Origin: Liolophura sinensis
Taxonomy: Eukaryota; Mollusca; Polyplacophora; Chitonida; Chitonidae
Assembly: GCF_032854445.1 (NCBI RefSeq)
Contig: NC_088296.1
Span: 4,737,246-4,801,245 of the forward strand
DNA: 64,000 nt
Reading direction: 5' to 3'
The notes under the pieces were generated by a model. It was not told the origin of the DNA. It was given only the letters and a program-made list of their open reading frames with translations, and made no database searches. The position numbers and the translations under genes were made by a program. How positions within the stretch are numbered: the first letter of the stretch is position 1; each line of letters opens with the position of its first letter. Positions 1 to 12,967 of the stretch are shown in pieces.

Positions 1-2237
1 AGTGTATTGTTATAACATACATATTGGATTCTGTTGGAAAGATAATTCTTAAACCATAAGTTAGATATGCCTCGAAATCCATAGTGGTCTAATTTGTGAA
101 TTAGAATTTCATGGTTAACCGTGTCAAATGCTTTTGAAAGATCAACAAAAGTAACTACACTGTATTTATTATTCTCTTTAGCATTCACTAGTTTCTCATA
201 CAAATATTGTACCGCAAATTCGGTAGAATGGTTGGCACGAAACCCGTACTGGTTATTATTAATAATTTCATATTCATCTAGGTGTTGTGTAACATTTTGA
301 ACAACTATTTTTTCAAATATTTTGCTAATCGCTGGTAAAACAGAAATCGGTCGGTAATTATCTACTAGGTCCTTTTGTCCAGCTTTAAACACAGGAGATA
401 CCTTGGCCACCTTAAGAGCATCGGGAAAAATTCCAGACGAAAATGAAAGATTTACAATCTTGGATAATGGGAAAGAGATATAATCTACAACAAGCTTAAG
501 AAGCGAAGGGCGGATGTTATCAATTCCAGCGGCAGCAGAGGACTTCAAATCTAGGATTACTGATTTAACATCTTTTGACGATACAGTAGGGAAAACGAAA
601 TTGTGCTGGATAGGATGTTTTAAAAACTCTTCGAAACTTATATTTTCATCTGGTATATTTGCATCTAGTTTTGCAGCAATATTGCTAAAGTATTTATTAA
701 AGGCATTGGCTATACACTCTTTATTTTCTGTGGCTTTATCGTTTATATTGAACGTCTTTGGCAAACTATGGTCATGTTTTCTATTCATAATTTCATTGAG
801 TACTTTCCACGTTTTCTTTGTATCATGATTAAATTTATTCAGTTTACTCTCGAAATAGTTTTTTCTTGCATATCGAATGGAGCTGTTCAGTTTATTTCTG
901 TAAGAACGGTATTGTTTACAATGTGAGGGGTCATTGGTTTTTAGTTTAAGACGGTACAATCTGTTATTTTCATACACGGATGTTAGAATGGCTGATGTAA
1001 TCCATGGTTTTATAATTGCACGTCGTTTGTTATAGTTTATAGTGGTGACTGGAAAACATTTATCATGGATCTCAGTTAACTGTCCTGAAAATAAAGTTAG
1101 TGCAGAATTTGCATCAATATCATCAGGCAGAAGGGCTTGCCAGTCAACACTTTGAACACAGCGGAGAAATTGTTGCTTTTCATTGAAGGTGTATTTGCGA
1201 AAGCTTATAGAACTTTTTTCCTTTTCTGCTTTTGGTAATTTAAAAATATGGAAAATTGGAAAATGATCTGCTATATCAGTTAATAAAATACCGGATAGTA
1301 GATTGCTATTATGAAAATTTGTAAATATGTTGTCTATAAGTGTTGCTGAGGTTGAATGAGCACGTGTAGGTTTAGTTATCAAGGGGAAAAAATAGTAGGA
1401 TTTCATTGTATCAAGAAATTCTTTAGATGGTGGATGTCGGTCTGTCTTAAGTAAATCTATGTTAAAGTCACCCATAATTATGCATTTTTTCTTCTCCCTA
1501 CTACATTTCTGAAGAGTATTAACTAAGCAGGAGTTAAAATAGTTGATATCTTTACCTGGAGGACGATACATAATTCCAACAACATATACAGCTCCATGCA
1601 GCTGTAGCTCGACAAAGAGACATTCACAGTTTCCGGAGTCATCAATAAAGCTTAGATCATCTCTTAAGGAACAAGAATTTATATTATGATCGACATACAT
1701 TACAAGGCCTCCCCCTCTGCGAGAAGTACGTGATAAAGTAAAAGATCTATAACCAGGTAAATCAAAGAGTGTATCTGTTGATGGTGTTAGCCAGCTTTCA
1801 GAGAAACCAATAATAGAGAAAGTGTGATTTAATGAGTGGATGAAAGCCGATATTTCAGAGAAGTGTTTACGAAGACTTCTTGCATTAAGGTGTAGTAGTG
1901 AAAGATTGTTATTGTCAGTGCTATATTGAATGAGAGGATCTGAGATAAAAGCGGATTGTGAATAATACTTGGATTGATGCGAGTCAATGTCAGACCAGTG
2001 ACTGATTTCATAGTGGTTATCATCAGTTAAAGTATTACTGTGCTCAATGTCATTGAGGTCTATTGGGTTAAAGGACATGGATTCCAAGAGATCTAAACTT
2101 ATTTGATTGTTACATGATGTTGTTAAGCTTACTGGGTCAGGTAGGGCATCTTCACAGTTAAATGGTAAAAACTCGGGATCTGCGGTGTTCGGAACTGCCA
2201 CATTCATGCTATTTGTAGAAGACATTGTTATTTTCAT
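1..2237 (-). CDS. Non-LTR retrotransposon EN-RT polyprotein (3' end beyond window)
   Basis: Reading the minus strand from ATG 2237-2235 to the window edge I find no stop, about 745 codons. After an N-terminal stretch of about 130 residues comes an AP-type endonuclease with the usual landmarks: LHLNARSL, GFSESWL, RRGGGLVMYV, IMYRPPG, MGDFNIDLL, SATLIDNIFTN and ADHFPIF. A linker follows, then reverse transcriptase fingers/palm with NYRPISVLPAISKIFEK, NQYGFRANHST and motif A FVDLSKAFDTVNHEIL. The catalytic YxDD motif would lie beyond position 1. Order and motifs are those of Jockey/CR1-type non-LTR elements, which reverse-transcribe their RNA at a nicked target. No ORF1 is recognisable upstream (2238-3000). 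The open frame suggests a young copy. Clade assignment is inference; EN-RT identity is secure. Confidence 0.9.
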   Translation of the reverse strand, partial: MKITMSSTNSMNVAVPNTADPEFLPFNCEDALPDPVSLTTSCNNQISLDLLESMSFNPIDLNDIEHSNTLTDDNHYEISHWSDIDSHQSKYYSQSAFISDPLIQYSTDNNNLSLLHLNARSLRKHFSEISAFIHSLNHTFSIIGFSESWLTPSTDTLFDLPGYRSFTLSRTSRRGGGLVMYVDHNINSCSLRDDLSFIDDSGNCECLFVELQLHGAVYVVGIMYRPPGKDINYFNSCLVNTLQKCSREKKKCIIMGDFNIDLLKTDRHPPSKEFLDTMKSYYFFPLITKPTRAHSTSATLIDNIFTNFHNSNLLSGILLTDIADHFPIFHIFKLPKAEKEKSSISFRKYTFNEKQQFLRCVQSVDWQALLPDDIDANSALTLFSGQLTEIHDKCFPVTTINYNKRRAIIKPWITSAILTSVYENNRLYRLKLKTNDPSHCKQYRSYRNKLNSSIRYARKNYFESKLNKFNHDTKKTWKVLNEIMNRKHDHSLPKTFNINDKATENKECIANAFNKYFSNIAAKLDANIPDENISFEEFLKHPIQHNFVFPTVSSKDVKSVILDLKSSAAAGIDNIRPSLLKLVVDYISFPLSKIVNLSFSSGIFPDALKVAKVSPVFKAGQKDLVDNYRPISVLPAISKIFEKIVVQNVTQHLDEYEIINNNQYGFRANHSTEFAVQYLYEKLVNAKENNKYSVVTFVDLSKAFDTVNHEILIHKLDHYGFRGISNLWFKNYLSNRIQYVCYNNT

Positions 2238-2509
2238 AAAGAAACTTTACTGACCCGCAGAGAACAGAACTTAAGAGTGGCAAGAGTTCATGTGGACCGA
2301 CAGTGCTGTACATAAAATGATTTTTACATAAATGACAAATAAATAAAATGCAAACAAAGTATGCATCATAAACATTTAGCATTATCAAAAAAAAATAAAT
2401 TACAAGAGAGCTACACCAGGGAAGGACTCAAAATCACCTAGCGCAGGATACAACCTTACTGTATAAATTAAACGCCCGTAGGTCTTGTTAGTCCAAGACC
2501 TGCATTATC

Positions 2510-2850
2510 AAAAGGATATATACCCGCACGCATATACATATGTATCCATACAAATATATATATACACACAAATATAGCTGAGTGGTAAAGTGTATATACA
2601 CACATATATAAATAGATAATTTGTTACTGTTATGTTGCATATATACTCACATACATACACATACATGTATTATTATAATCATATCTGCATCCCCATACAC
2701 ACACACATAAATATATAATCTGTGTACATACTAAAGACATACATATGTGTATATTTGACAACTTAAATTGGGTGTCAATTTAGAAGCAAGTATATTATTC
2801 ACTTATTATTATACTATAATATTATATACAGTATATGTTAAATTACAATT
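2510..2850. repeat. AT/CA-rich simple sequence
   Basis: Irregular TATA, ACATA and CACACA runs upstream of the non-LTR element. No open frame of note. The wider stretch 2238-3680 shows no gene. Confidence 0.6.
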
Positions 2851-3681
2851 TATGTAGTAGTACAAAGTGTAGGTTTATGCAGGGGAGATAATAAAAAACC
2901 CTGCTCCTGAAACATGTTGATGAACATTTGTCTATTTTATTGTGACCAACACACTAGTGTCAGTTTGTGAGCAGAGCATTAAGTGTCAATTTGTGTTCTT
3001 AAAACTTGCATATAGGTACATATTATATTAGTAAACATTTGATGCATTTTGTTGTGAACTGAATCGTCTGATTCTTTTTTTTAGTAGTTTTTTCCTGCTG
3101 AATAAGTAAGCGAAGTAAGTGTTTTGTGTCAATCAGCAATAACTCCGTCAATGTACCGAATAGCAGTCCCAGGCTTCCCCCGTGCTGCTGTTGCTTTTGT
3201 CAGACAGAAGATTTCGGGCTAAACGTTAACAGGTCGTCGTTTCTGATTGGTCAGTGTCTCTTTCATGATCATATTCCATTCAATATTTGACCAATGACTG
3301 TCCACGTAAGGAATTATCTGATCCCGATGTGCAGACAATACCATGTACACTCAAAAAATAATCTCTGAAATTTAACTATCTCTGGTCATCTTTGCCTTCC
3401 GTTTTTCTTTCCATTTTGCTTTCCTAACTCTAATGGTGTTAGCCGAAAATCTGGTCTCAGAATCTATAGATACGCGCAGACCACTGAACTAGAAATTACT
3501 CAATATTAAAAGTTCACAACCGATTACTTGACTGCCCTAAATTCTTCTAATTTTGGGGGTAAGTGTTATCAATTTCGTTGACAGGAGATTTTGATACGTT
3601 GGTGACACTACTTCATCCCATCTTTTTTTACCCTGCTGATGAAAGCTTCGAGTCGGCATGTTGTGACTGCCGCCTCCTAAG

Positions 3682-3895
3682 ATTGAATGAGTGCTTAACG
3701 TCGTACTTAATTTTTCATTCATATGACGACGAAGGAGTCCTTAGAGTGCATGCACATGTAATGTGCCTCCCTGTTGTAGGACGGATTTTGACCGCTTTCT
3801 TCTCCAGTGCTGCTTCACTGAGACGACTTACTGAAGACAAATAAGCCGCCCCACCCGGGCCGTTATACTGATACGGGTCAACCAGTCATTATACT
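3682..3895 (-). mobile_element. SINE family B copy, truncated
   Basis: Matches, in reverse orientation, the repeats at 46757-47083 and 60120-60440. Shared landmarks on the plus strand here are 'gtgcctccctgttg', 'gcttcactgagacgactta' and 'atactgatacgggt'. The tRNA-like head is missing in this copy. No coding capacity. Confidence 0.65.
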
Positions 3896-3939
3896 ATTCC
3901 TTAATGCTGAACACCAAGCCAACTCCTACAATGTGGGTT

Positions 3940-4950
3940 TTCGTGGTTTATGGGCTCTCATACATGGCTTGAAGGTTAAGCTTTTGTTTAGTTCTATTAT
4001 AGTGTGCTGTCGTACATGGATTGAAGGTTAAGCTTTTTTTGGTTCCCTTGTCTAAGGTATGATGTGTAAATGCACATTCTCAGATGGCAGGTTAAGCTTT
4101 GTTCTTTTTTATCTTTTGTATATTGGGCTATCACACATGGATTTAAGGTTAGGCTTTTTTTTTTTTGCTCCCAAGTTAAATTTATACGACTGCGACCAGC
4201 ATTGTGGTGGGAGGAAACCGGGCCCTAGAGATTATTCATTAATTTCCTTGCCTGTTCGAAGTAAGGGTATTGTGAGAGGGAGGAAAAGTGGCAGTGTCGG
4301 TGTCGGTGGTTAATGGGCCATCACACGTGGATTGAAGGTTAAGCTTTTTTTCTCCAGTATATTGTGCTATCGTACATGGATGAAGGTTAGGCTTTTTTTG
4401 GTTCCCTTGTCTAAGGTATGATGTGTAAATGTACATTTGCAGATGGCAGGTTATGCTTTCATCTTTTTTTATCTTTTGTATATTGGGCTATCACACATGG
4501 ATTGAAGGTTAGGCTTTTTTTTTGGCTCCCTTATTTAATTTATACGACGGCGGCCAGCATTATGGTGAGAAGAAACCGGGCCTAGAGATTATTCATTTAT
4601 TGGCTCGCCTGTTCGAAGTAAGGCGAGGTATTATGAGAGGGAGTAAAAGTGGCAGTGTGGGTGTGTCGGTGTCCGTGGTTAATGGGCTCTCATACATGGA
4701 TTGAAGGTTAAGCTCCTTGTTTAGCTCTAATATATTGGGCTATCGTACATGTGTTGAAGGTTAGGCTTTTTTTTTGGTTTTTGGTAGGCATGGTGTGTAA
4801 ATGCACATTCTCGGATGGCAGGTTATGCTGTGTGTTTTTTTGCTTTTCTGTATTGGGCTATCACACATGGATTGAAGGTTAGACTTTTTTGCTCCCTAGT
4901 TTAAGGTCTAGAGTGTAAATGCACATTCTCACATCGCAGGTAAGGGTTAT
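3940..4950. repeat. Composite tandem repeat, unit about 0.36 kb
   Basis: About 2.6 copies of a unit built from a phrase like 'catggattgaaggttaggc' plus T-runs, a 'taaatgcacattctcagatg' segment, and an embedded SINE-A fragment (4178-4225 and 4540-4590, 'ggccagcattatggtg' type). Equivalent points recur at about 4012, 4371 and 4738. Short open frames here are incidental. Confidence 0.7.
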
Positions 4951-7320
4951 TTTTTACTTCCTGTTTTATGCAGTCGTATGTGAATCTCCAACATACACCG
5001 ATAGAAAATTATACTTTGTGTGTTTTTATATTTCTTTTCGCCTGTGTACATCTACAAAGGGCCTACTAAAGGAAGGTTCAGTTGTTTTATTGGTTTTAGA
5101 TTTTCCCTTTTTTACGAATGTTTTTAGTGAGTTTAATAGATAGGCTTTCAGTTCCAAAATTTACCAGTTATAAAAAACTTCAATTTGTTTTCTGTAGTAA
5201 TCACGTTCTCTAGAAATTAAGCCTTTATGCAAGGCAACAAATTCTTGTGTACAGGGTTTCTATGATTTTATTGCTTATGAGATTTATGGACTTTGCCAGA
5301 CTTACCATTTCTGTAGTCAAGAAAAGTTTTATGTAAGACTACAATTTTTATACACATGCCTACTTACATGTAGGAGAACAAGAAGGCTTCCTCTGGCGAT
5401 TTTATCAGATTTGTCACCATTTTCCTGTTTTGTGGACACACATTCAGATTGAATTCATTCTGTTCTCCTATAAACGGGGATGGCTGCAAGCCTATCTTGT
5501 AGGGCTACGGCTTCTTATGCAATCACTTATCTAGGTAAGGTACCAATATGACATAGGGTATGCATAAATACAGAGATATGCCATCTACGTGCTCCAGTGC
5601 AATTTGACTGATACATGAAACAGCGGAAATAGCTGACCTTAATTTTTATAGTTACAAATTTAAGGGCGCAAACTTTCTGGTTGGGAATTAGACAAGAAAA
5701 AATAACTGAACTCTGGAAGAAATGTTACGAACAAACTTCATTCAACCTGTTGATAAAGTATTTTACATTGTCCCAACCCTGAAGACAGCCCAGTGAGTTG
5801 AGGTTTGAGTGTCGATTTAAACAAAGATCATGGTGAAATTGCATCTTTATCACTGATATTTTCTTCCATCCCACCGATATTTCAGAATATTCCATTCTTC
5901 GACGTGGTAGTCATGAAAACAATTTTAAAATGAATTTATTTAAATTTTAACATTTTAATATTTTTTCATGCAAGTGTCTATTAAATAGGACCAAAACACA
6001 TCGTCTTGGATAATTCTAGACCTTGCAATTGGGCTCAATACATTGGAATTAACACTTTGTTTTTCTTTGTAATTCAGTCTAAGCCATTGTACAAAGGGGA
6101 TCTATGAGTTGCTACCATTAAAACATTTACATGAACAGTTAGGCTAAACCCCTAACTCAGGTAAAATGACAAGAAACTAAATTTCACCGTTAATATGCGT
6201 GATAGCGGGTAAAAGAGTTAAAATTCACAGTTTAAATGTTTCCCATATAACACAATTCTCCAACATATTTTTAAAAAAACGTATATGTAGGGGTAAATAG
6301 AAGTAAAACAATTGAACTGTAATGCAATTCTCTAATTACAGCATCGTATTTAGTTTTTTTTTATTTTATTGTGATTTAATAGGAGATAGAAGAAGCAACT
6401 ATATAACGAGTAACTCTAGAACAGTCGAGAGCCAGAGTTTTTTATTCAAATTTCTCAGGCAAATGCTTAAACAGTAGCAAACTGAACGCCGCGGAGCACC
6501 TTGGCTTAAGCCGAATTGAGTAAAGCTACATACAGTGTGCAAGTTGCAAAATATCGAAGGGCATATCTGAGCGTCCGTTCTGTACTCGCGTAAAATCGTG
6601 CATGGCGACTGGAGCATAAGTCAGATGTTTGTGATGGGGAAATATTTGTCACTACGTTACCACGACTCAAGTCTCCAGTACTTACCAATAACAGGCAAGT
6701 GTCAACGTGTTGGCTTGAGAGAAATTATAGCTTGCAGGCGCTGACCCTCTGCTTACACGTCTTCTCTACGCCGTATAAGTAACACACGTGCAATCTTAAA
6801 AGACACTTACAGGATTCACTCTCGCCATCGTTTGGAAACACTTTATTGTCGATTGGGACACTGCTACAAAGTGTGTTATCCGAACATATCCTGGTCGACT
6901 GTAGACTTTGCTTATGCTCGGGAAAGGCCCTACACAGTTGATGTGAAATAGTAATTCTTCCACAGCATCGCGAACGATGTCAGTATTGACTATTTACAGG
7001 CGATTTGTTTGAAACAAAGTATAATTATGCATTTTTATACAATTTTACAGAGTATGTAGCTGTTACTGGCAGATCTGGGTAGATGCGGTCGGAGAGGAAA
7101 CAATTATGAACTGAACTTTAACGCGCAGCGATCGCACATGGGCCAGGCTTCTGGGTTATTGTGCTACCGCTATCGCGCCACAAATGCCATTCCGATGTAA
7201 AGGTAAGCTTTTAACATTCATTCGTTCGTTTGGAAGCATACACCACGTGTTGCTTAGTTTCAACGGTTCTGCCCCCAAATTGCTTAAACTTCAAGAAATC
7301 ATACCACCACTAGTATTAAT
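4951..7320. other. No recognisable gene
   Basis: AT-rich sequence with only short unsupported open frames. A stretch near 6405-6550 weakly resembles the repeats at 21.4, 22.05 and 29.3 kb ('gagtaactctag' phrase). Confidence 0.5.
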
Positions 7321-7321
7321 T

Positions 7322-7645
7322 ATGTAAGCGTTTTGAATACCGATATCACTAATTCGCCTATAACATACCAGCAATAGTGTTAAACATGTAAGCGTTTTGA
7401 ATACTGATATCACTAATTCGCCTTTAACAACACACTTTTCACCTTTCCAACATCTTTGTAAACTATTGACTGCTTCTCTTGGCATGATATCCGTCCTAAT
7501 TTCGTAATTGATATACTTTTTTAGTTCTTTGGTAGATGGTGTTGACGGTCGTTTTGGGCATTTGCTTTGCAATTATTGACCTTGAACGTAAATGTTACTT
7601 TCACGGCTGGCATAGGAATGTCTGCTTCTACGCATTGATTCATGG
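7322..7645. repeat. Dispersed repeat family D copy with a 63-bp tandem duplication
   Basis: A segment 'taagcgttttgaata' occurs at 7326 and again about 63 bases later. The following 7434-7645 part ('ctttccaacatc', 'cttctcttggcatgat', 'gaatgtctgcttcta') resembles 24500-24605 and 28030-28215, all in the same orientation. Not a known gene. Confidence 0.45.
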
Positions 7646-7780
7646 TTGTCTCGCTTTATTGCCATTCTCTGTTACACAGCTTATAGAAATGGAACTACTT
7701 CAATAAATCATTCCACCCAAAATAAATTGTTGTTCACCTGGCACATCCTGTTTTATTCAAATGCTCCTTGTTATGATAGG

Positions 7781-8002
7781 TTTTATTTGATTGATTGGTG
7801 TTTTACGTCGTACTCAATAATATTTCACTTTTACCACAGCGACCGGCATTATGGAGGGAGGAAACCGGGCAGAGCCCGGAGGAAACCCACGACCATCCCC
7901 AGGTTGCAGACAGACCTTCCCACTTACGGCCCGAGAGGAAGTCAAAATGAGCTGGACTTGAACTCACAGTGACTGCATTGGTGAGAGGCTCCTGGGTCAT
8001 GA
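7781..8002 (-). mobile_element. SINE family A copy with target-site duplication
   Basis: tRNA-derived SINE in reverse. Its 3' tail complement (tttatttgattggtgtttta) is on the left, and the tRNA-like head, with the complement of the B-box phrase gagttcaagtcc, is on the right. The direct repeat tatgataggt flanks it at 7772-7781 and 8003-8012, as expected for LINE-mediated retroposition. Confidence 0.85.
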
Positions 8003-8221
8003 TATGATAGGTACAGATACCAAAATGTACATGTGAACTGAATGTGGGACTGTTTAGTGTTTATGAAAGAGCAAACTATGAATGCAACTCTATGGAAATC
8101 TCACCTGGATTGTCCTTACTTCCACAGTACTGAAGTATTAATTGACAATATTGTTGCTATTAGGATTACAATTTTTGGATATAGCACATATTTTAGTGCT
8201 GAAACTTGGCTGACTGTTACG

Positions 8222-8290
8222 AGTTTCGAACCAGCGACCTCTGAGTGGGGCACTAAATTGCAAAGTAAATCGTCTAGACTCCTGTGCTAA
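8222..8290 (-). other. tRNA-like B-box relic
   Basis: The minus strand carries a phrase close to a Pol III B box (ctggttcgaaact) in a degenerate tRNA-like context. Probably a SINE relic. It does not fold as an intact tRNA by eye. Confidence 0.3.
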
Positions 8291-8584
8291 ATGGTCACCC
8301 ACAAACATAGAGGGCAGATGAGAAGCACACTTTACAGCAAACCCGCATTACCCCTCTGATCATTGGAAAATAACACAGCTCCCTTAGCTGAATATATCGG
8401 ATTGGTAAAGGCCATTTGGAAAGTGGATCACATGTATTAAGTAACAGTATCGTTGAGTATACTTTCTGTATCCAGGATTACACTTTCAGAGCCCGCTTCG
8501 AGTGAGCTTCCGCCTGGAAGCTAGGGGCCTGGGACCAAACCCGGACTGGGCCATACAAAAGACTTTGAAAATGGTAATTGTTGC

Positions 8585-8775
8585 TGTCTCGCTTGGCGCT
8601 CAGCTCTGAGAGGTCAAGGGAACGAGACTGGTTGGCTCGATGTCAGTATAGTATGACTTGTTGGGTTGTCATGTCTGGTGTCGTCGGCATGATATTTCAG
8701 TGATGGTATAGACTCGCCATGCCACAAGAAGACACAGCATGTGTACACACACCTAATGACTCCTTGTCGTTCTTT
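8585..8775 (+). mobile_element. SINE family C copy
   Basis: Shares 'gctctgagaggtcaa', 'actggttggc', 'gtcagtatagtatgac' and 'gtcatgtctggtgtcg' with 42190-42385 (+), 39040-39145 (+) and 27095-27335 (-). Ends in the phrase 'acacacctaatgactcc'. Non-coding. Confidence 0.65.
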
Positions 8776-8779
8776 GACT

Positions 8780-10520
8780 GAAACATTGCTAGGTACTATG
8801 TAAAACCCCAAGTATACATACATGCGTTCACTTTCTGCATCCGAAAAGTGTAATCCTTGAAAATCGACTGTTACTACAACGTTGTAGATGTGCGATAATC
8901 TCTTCCTGCGCTGGTAGCGAGCCAATGGCACATGTACGCTATGGTAAAACTCGGCGATTTTCCACATAGATGTCACGTTAATAGATCTCCCATCGATGAA
9001 TAATCTACCACATGTTAAGATTTAAGTGTTGATCATCTGTCAGTTCAAACAAATTTTAATTATACAGCTCAAACGGTTCAGTTGTCAAACAGTATGTTTC
9101 TTTTTTTTTCTTTTTTGTTTTTGTTTAAATATTTGAAAATGAAACAATTTCTAGCCCGTCGCAAATGGTAAAGCAATTCACTGCAATATCCTGTAGGCTA
9201 GCCTTCGGTCACATTCATTTCACTTCTACAAATGTTAACTTGCGTCACTGTATATTTATGACCGCCCTAGAAAGTCAAGCACACAAACGTACATTCATAC
9301 AAATTCATTCATACATGGTCTTCTTTTGAGACATAAGTTGAAGACCAGTAGGTTTACAAGTGGAGAAGATCTTGTTCAAATAACCAGACTGTCGTTTAAT
9401 AGTTTATTTGTCAAAAATGTCACGAAAAGGTTACAGTGGTTTTATCGCTGTCTGGGTTGCTCTGGTTAAAACCGGTGCTGTTATATAGTATAACGAATGA
9501 CAAATGATGTGGTTATCGGTTCATAAACCAGACCGCTGTAGTTTAGGTAAAGCTGAACTTTTTGAGTACAGCGTGTAATATCAATAGGCAGTGACGCTAG
9601 CTTCTTCACTATAAATGACATTACACTGCACACTTTTGACATTTCTCTTATTATTACGCCGTATTTATTACACCGTGTGATATTTGGTTGTAAAATAATC
9701 CTATCGTCAAACTAATAATGTAGATTATACTGCACTTCTCTGTATTCCGAATCAAATAAGCAAATTGTATTTGTCATTAATCAAATGTAACCAAACGCTT
9801 TTCACGTGTATGAGGTTTCTGAGGACAGGAAAGCGGAGAAATCCACCGCCTTTTGGGCTAATACCTAACGTATTTCTCTATATGAAGCTGCAGTTGGACC
9901 AGCTTGTGCACAAAAGTGTGATGCACGGGTAACTTGCAAAGTTGATCAATAAACAATAAGTAAACGATGATAATGTATCAATTTCATGAGGCTAGTTCAC
10001 ATGTACTTCTTTCTCCTTGGCAAAATACATAACAACTACAACACAAACGACTGTCAAAATATTAAAGCATAGAATATCAATATCGCGATATTCTATATTT
10101 CGGCTTACTGCCCATTCACCATGATGAATTTAGATTTGCAAAGAGAAAACAAACAATGCTATCTTGAACTTTGTGTACAGGAATCGTACGATTAGAGAAC
10201 ACAGTAGTAGTGCACAGAGTGAAGCCGACAAACACTAACGAAACTCGTGAAACACAGAAAACATGAATTGCAGCCCATGACCATTACTGTAACAAAGGAA
10301 TTAATTTAATGTCACTGTGTGTACAACAAGTAATTCAGCAATTTATTTTAATAAAATCTAATATTTTTCTAGGTTTAAATGGTATTGGCAGTAAACAATA
10401 AAATGAGATATATTTCGTTAATGCGCCATGCGTCCTGCACAGCTCTCGTACACAAGATCAAGCTCTTGGCCAGTATGGAAGATCACCTGAAGATCTGTTG
10501 TTCCCAGCAGCATCTGTGGT
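8780..10520. other. No recognisable gene
   Basis: Unique-looking AT-rich sequence on both strands with only short open frames and no recognisable domain. Lies between SINE-C and the minisatellite complex. Confidence 0.5.
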
Positions 10521-10547
10521 TCAGGGTCACGTACTAAAGAGAAAGAC

Positions 10548-12417
10548 ATAAGGATAGAGGATGGGGTAACTGTAACTAGATGGGGTCACTGACTGGGGTG
10601 GTAGAGGATGGGGGTAACTGTGACTACATGGGATCACTGACTGGGAGTGATAGAGGATGGGGTAACTGTGACTAGATGGGATCACTGACTGGGAGTGGTA
10701 GAGGATGGGGTTACTGTGACTGGATGGGGTCACTGACTGGCGTGGTAGAGGATGGGGTAACTGTTACTGAATGGGGTCGCTGACTGGGGGTGGTAGACGA
10801 TAGGTAACTGTGACTGGATGAGGTCACTGACTGGGGGTGGTAGAGGATGGGGTTACTGTGACTGGATGGGGTCACTGACTGGCGTGGTAGAGGATGGGGT
10901 AACTGTGACTGGATGGGGTCACTGACTGGGGTGGTAGAGGATGGGGTAACTGTGACTGGATGGGGTCACTGACTGGGGTGGTAGAGGATGGGGTTACTGT
11001 GACTGGATGGGGTCACTGACTGGGGTGGTAGAGGATGGGGTAACTGTGACTAGATGGGGTCACTGACTGGGGTGGTAGAGGATGGGGTAACTGTGACTAG
11101 ATGGGATCACAGACTGGGGTGGTAGAGGATGGGGTAACTGTGACTGGATGAGGTCACTGACTGGGGTGGTAGAGGATAGGGTAACTGTGACTGGATGGGG
11201 TCACTGACTGGGGTGGTAGAGGATGGGGTTACTGTGACTGGATGGGGTCACTGACTGGGGTGGTAGAGGATGGGGGTAACTGTGACTACATGGGATCACT
11301 GACTGGGAGTGATAGAGGATGGGGTAACTGTGACTAGATGGGATCACTGACTGGGAGTGGTAGAGGATGGGGTTACTGTGACTGGATGGGGTCACTGACT
11401 GGCGTGGTAGAGGATGGGGTAACTGTTACTGAATGGGGTCGCTGACTGGGGGTGGTAGACGATAGGTAACTGTGACTGGATGAGGTCACTGACTGGGGGT
11501 GGTAGAGGATGGGGTTACTGTGACTGGATGGGGTCACTGACTGGCGTGGTAGAGGATGGGGTAACTGTGACTGGATGGGGTCACTGACTGGGGTGGTAGA
11601 GGATGGGGTAACTGTGACTGGATGGGGTCACTGACTGGGGTGGTAGAGGATGGGGTTACTGTGACTGGATGGGGTCACTGACTGGGGTGGTAGAGGATGG
11701 GGTAACTGTGACTAGATGGGGTCACTGACTGGGGTGGTAGAGGATGGGGTAACTGTGACTAGATGGGATCACAGACTGGGGTGGTAGAGGATGGGGTAAC
11801 TGTGACTGGATGAGGTCACTGACTGGGGTGGTAGAGGATAGGGTAACTGTGACTGGATGGGGTCACTGACTGGGGTGGTAGAGGATGGGGTTACTGTGAC
11901 TGGATGGGGTCACTGACTGGGGTGGTAGAGGATGGGGTTACTGTGACTGGATGGGGTCACTGACTGGGGTGGTAGAGGATGGGGTAACTGTGACTAGATG
12001 GGGTCACTGACTGGGGTGGTAGAGGATGGGGTAACTGTGACTAGATGGGATCACAGACTGGGGTGGTAGAGGATGGGGTAACTGTGACTGGATGAGGTCA
12101 CTGACTGGGGTGGTAGAGGATAGGGTAACTGTGACTGGATGGGGTCACTGACTGGGGTGGTAGAGGATGGGGTTACTGTGACTGGATGGGGTCACTGACT
12201 GGGGTGGTAGAGGATAGGGTAACTGTGACTGGATGGGGTCACTGACTGGGGTGGTAGAGGATGGGGTTACTGTGACTGGATGGGGTCACTGACTGGGGTG
12301 GTAGAGGATGGGGTAACTGTGACTGGATGGGGTCACTAACTGGGGTGGTAGAGGATGGGGTAACTGTGACTGGATGGGGTCACTGACTGAGGTGGTAGAG
12401 GATAGGGTAACTGTGAC
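10548..12417. repeat. 47-bp minisatellite with higher-order structure
   Basis: About 40 copies of a 47-bp unit containing 'ggggtaactgtgactggat' and 'cactgactggggtggtag'. Variant monomers recur in the same order about 660 bp apart: the 'gactacatgggatcac' variant at about 10610 and 11280, and the 'gggtcgctgac' variant at about 10767 and 11427. This indicates duplication of a 14-monomer block. The plus strand is strongly G-rich. Confidence 0.95.
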
Positions 12418-12967
12418 TGCGTGGGGCTACTGATTTAGAATAACAGGATGGGATACTGTGACAATAGATGGGTACGTCACTGACTTAGGAAAGAGGATGT
12501 GGTAACTGTAACTAGAGGGGCTCACTGCCTGGGAGTGACAGACGATGGGGCTACTTTGACGAGAATGTCACTCTGACGGAATGGGATCAAACTGTGAGTG
12601 TCACTGACTTGAAGTGACAGGAAGGAGTAACTGTAATTGGATGGGATCACATCCTGGGAGTGACAGACGATGGGGCTACTTTGACGAGATTAAGGTCACT
12701 GTTACGGAATAGGGTCAGACTGTGAGTGTCACTGACTTGAAGTGACATAGGATGGAGTAACTGTGACTGGATGGGTCACTGAGTTGGGAGTGCCAGGATG
12801 TGGTGCTTCTCTGACCCGGCATGAAGTCCCAGTGACAGGGTACGGGGCTACGGTGACGAGGATTGGGCCACTGAGTGGGGATATGGTTACTGAAAGAGAG
12901 GTATGGTCTCTGGCTGAGAGTGACCTGTGATGGGTCACAGACTGGGAGTGCTAGAGGATGAGGGGAG
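12418..12967. repeat. Degenerate border of the minisatellite complex
   Basis: Longer, diverged relatives of the 47-bp unit. Phrases such as 'tgacagacgatggggctact' appear at about 12537 and 12661, marking a local unit of about 120 bp. Confidence 0.7.

Noticed and set aside
514-828. 104-codon plus-strand frame
   Set aside because: Antisense shadow of the non-LTR RT frame.
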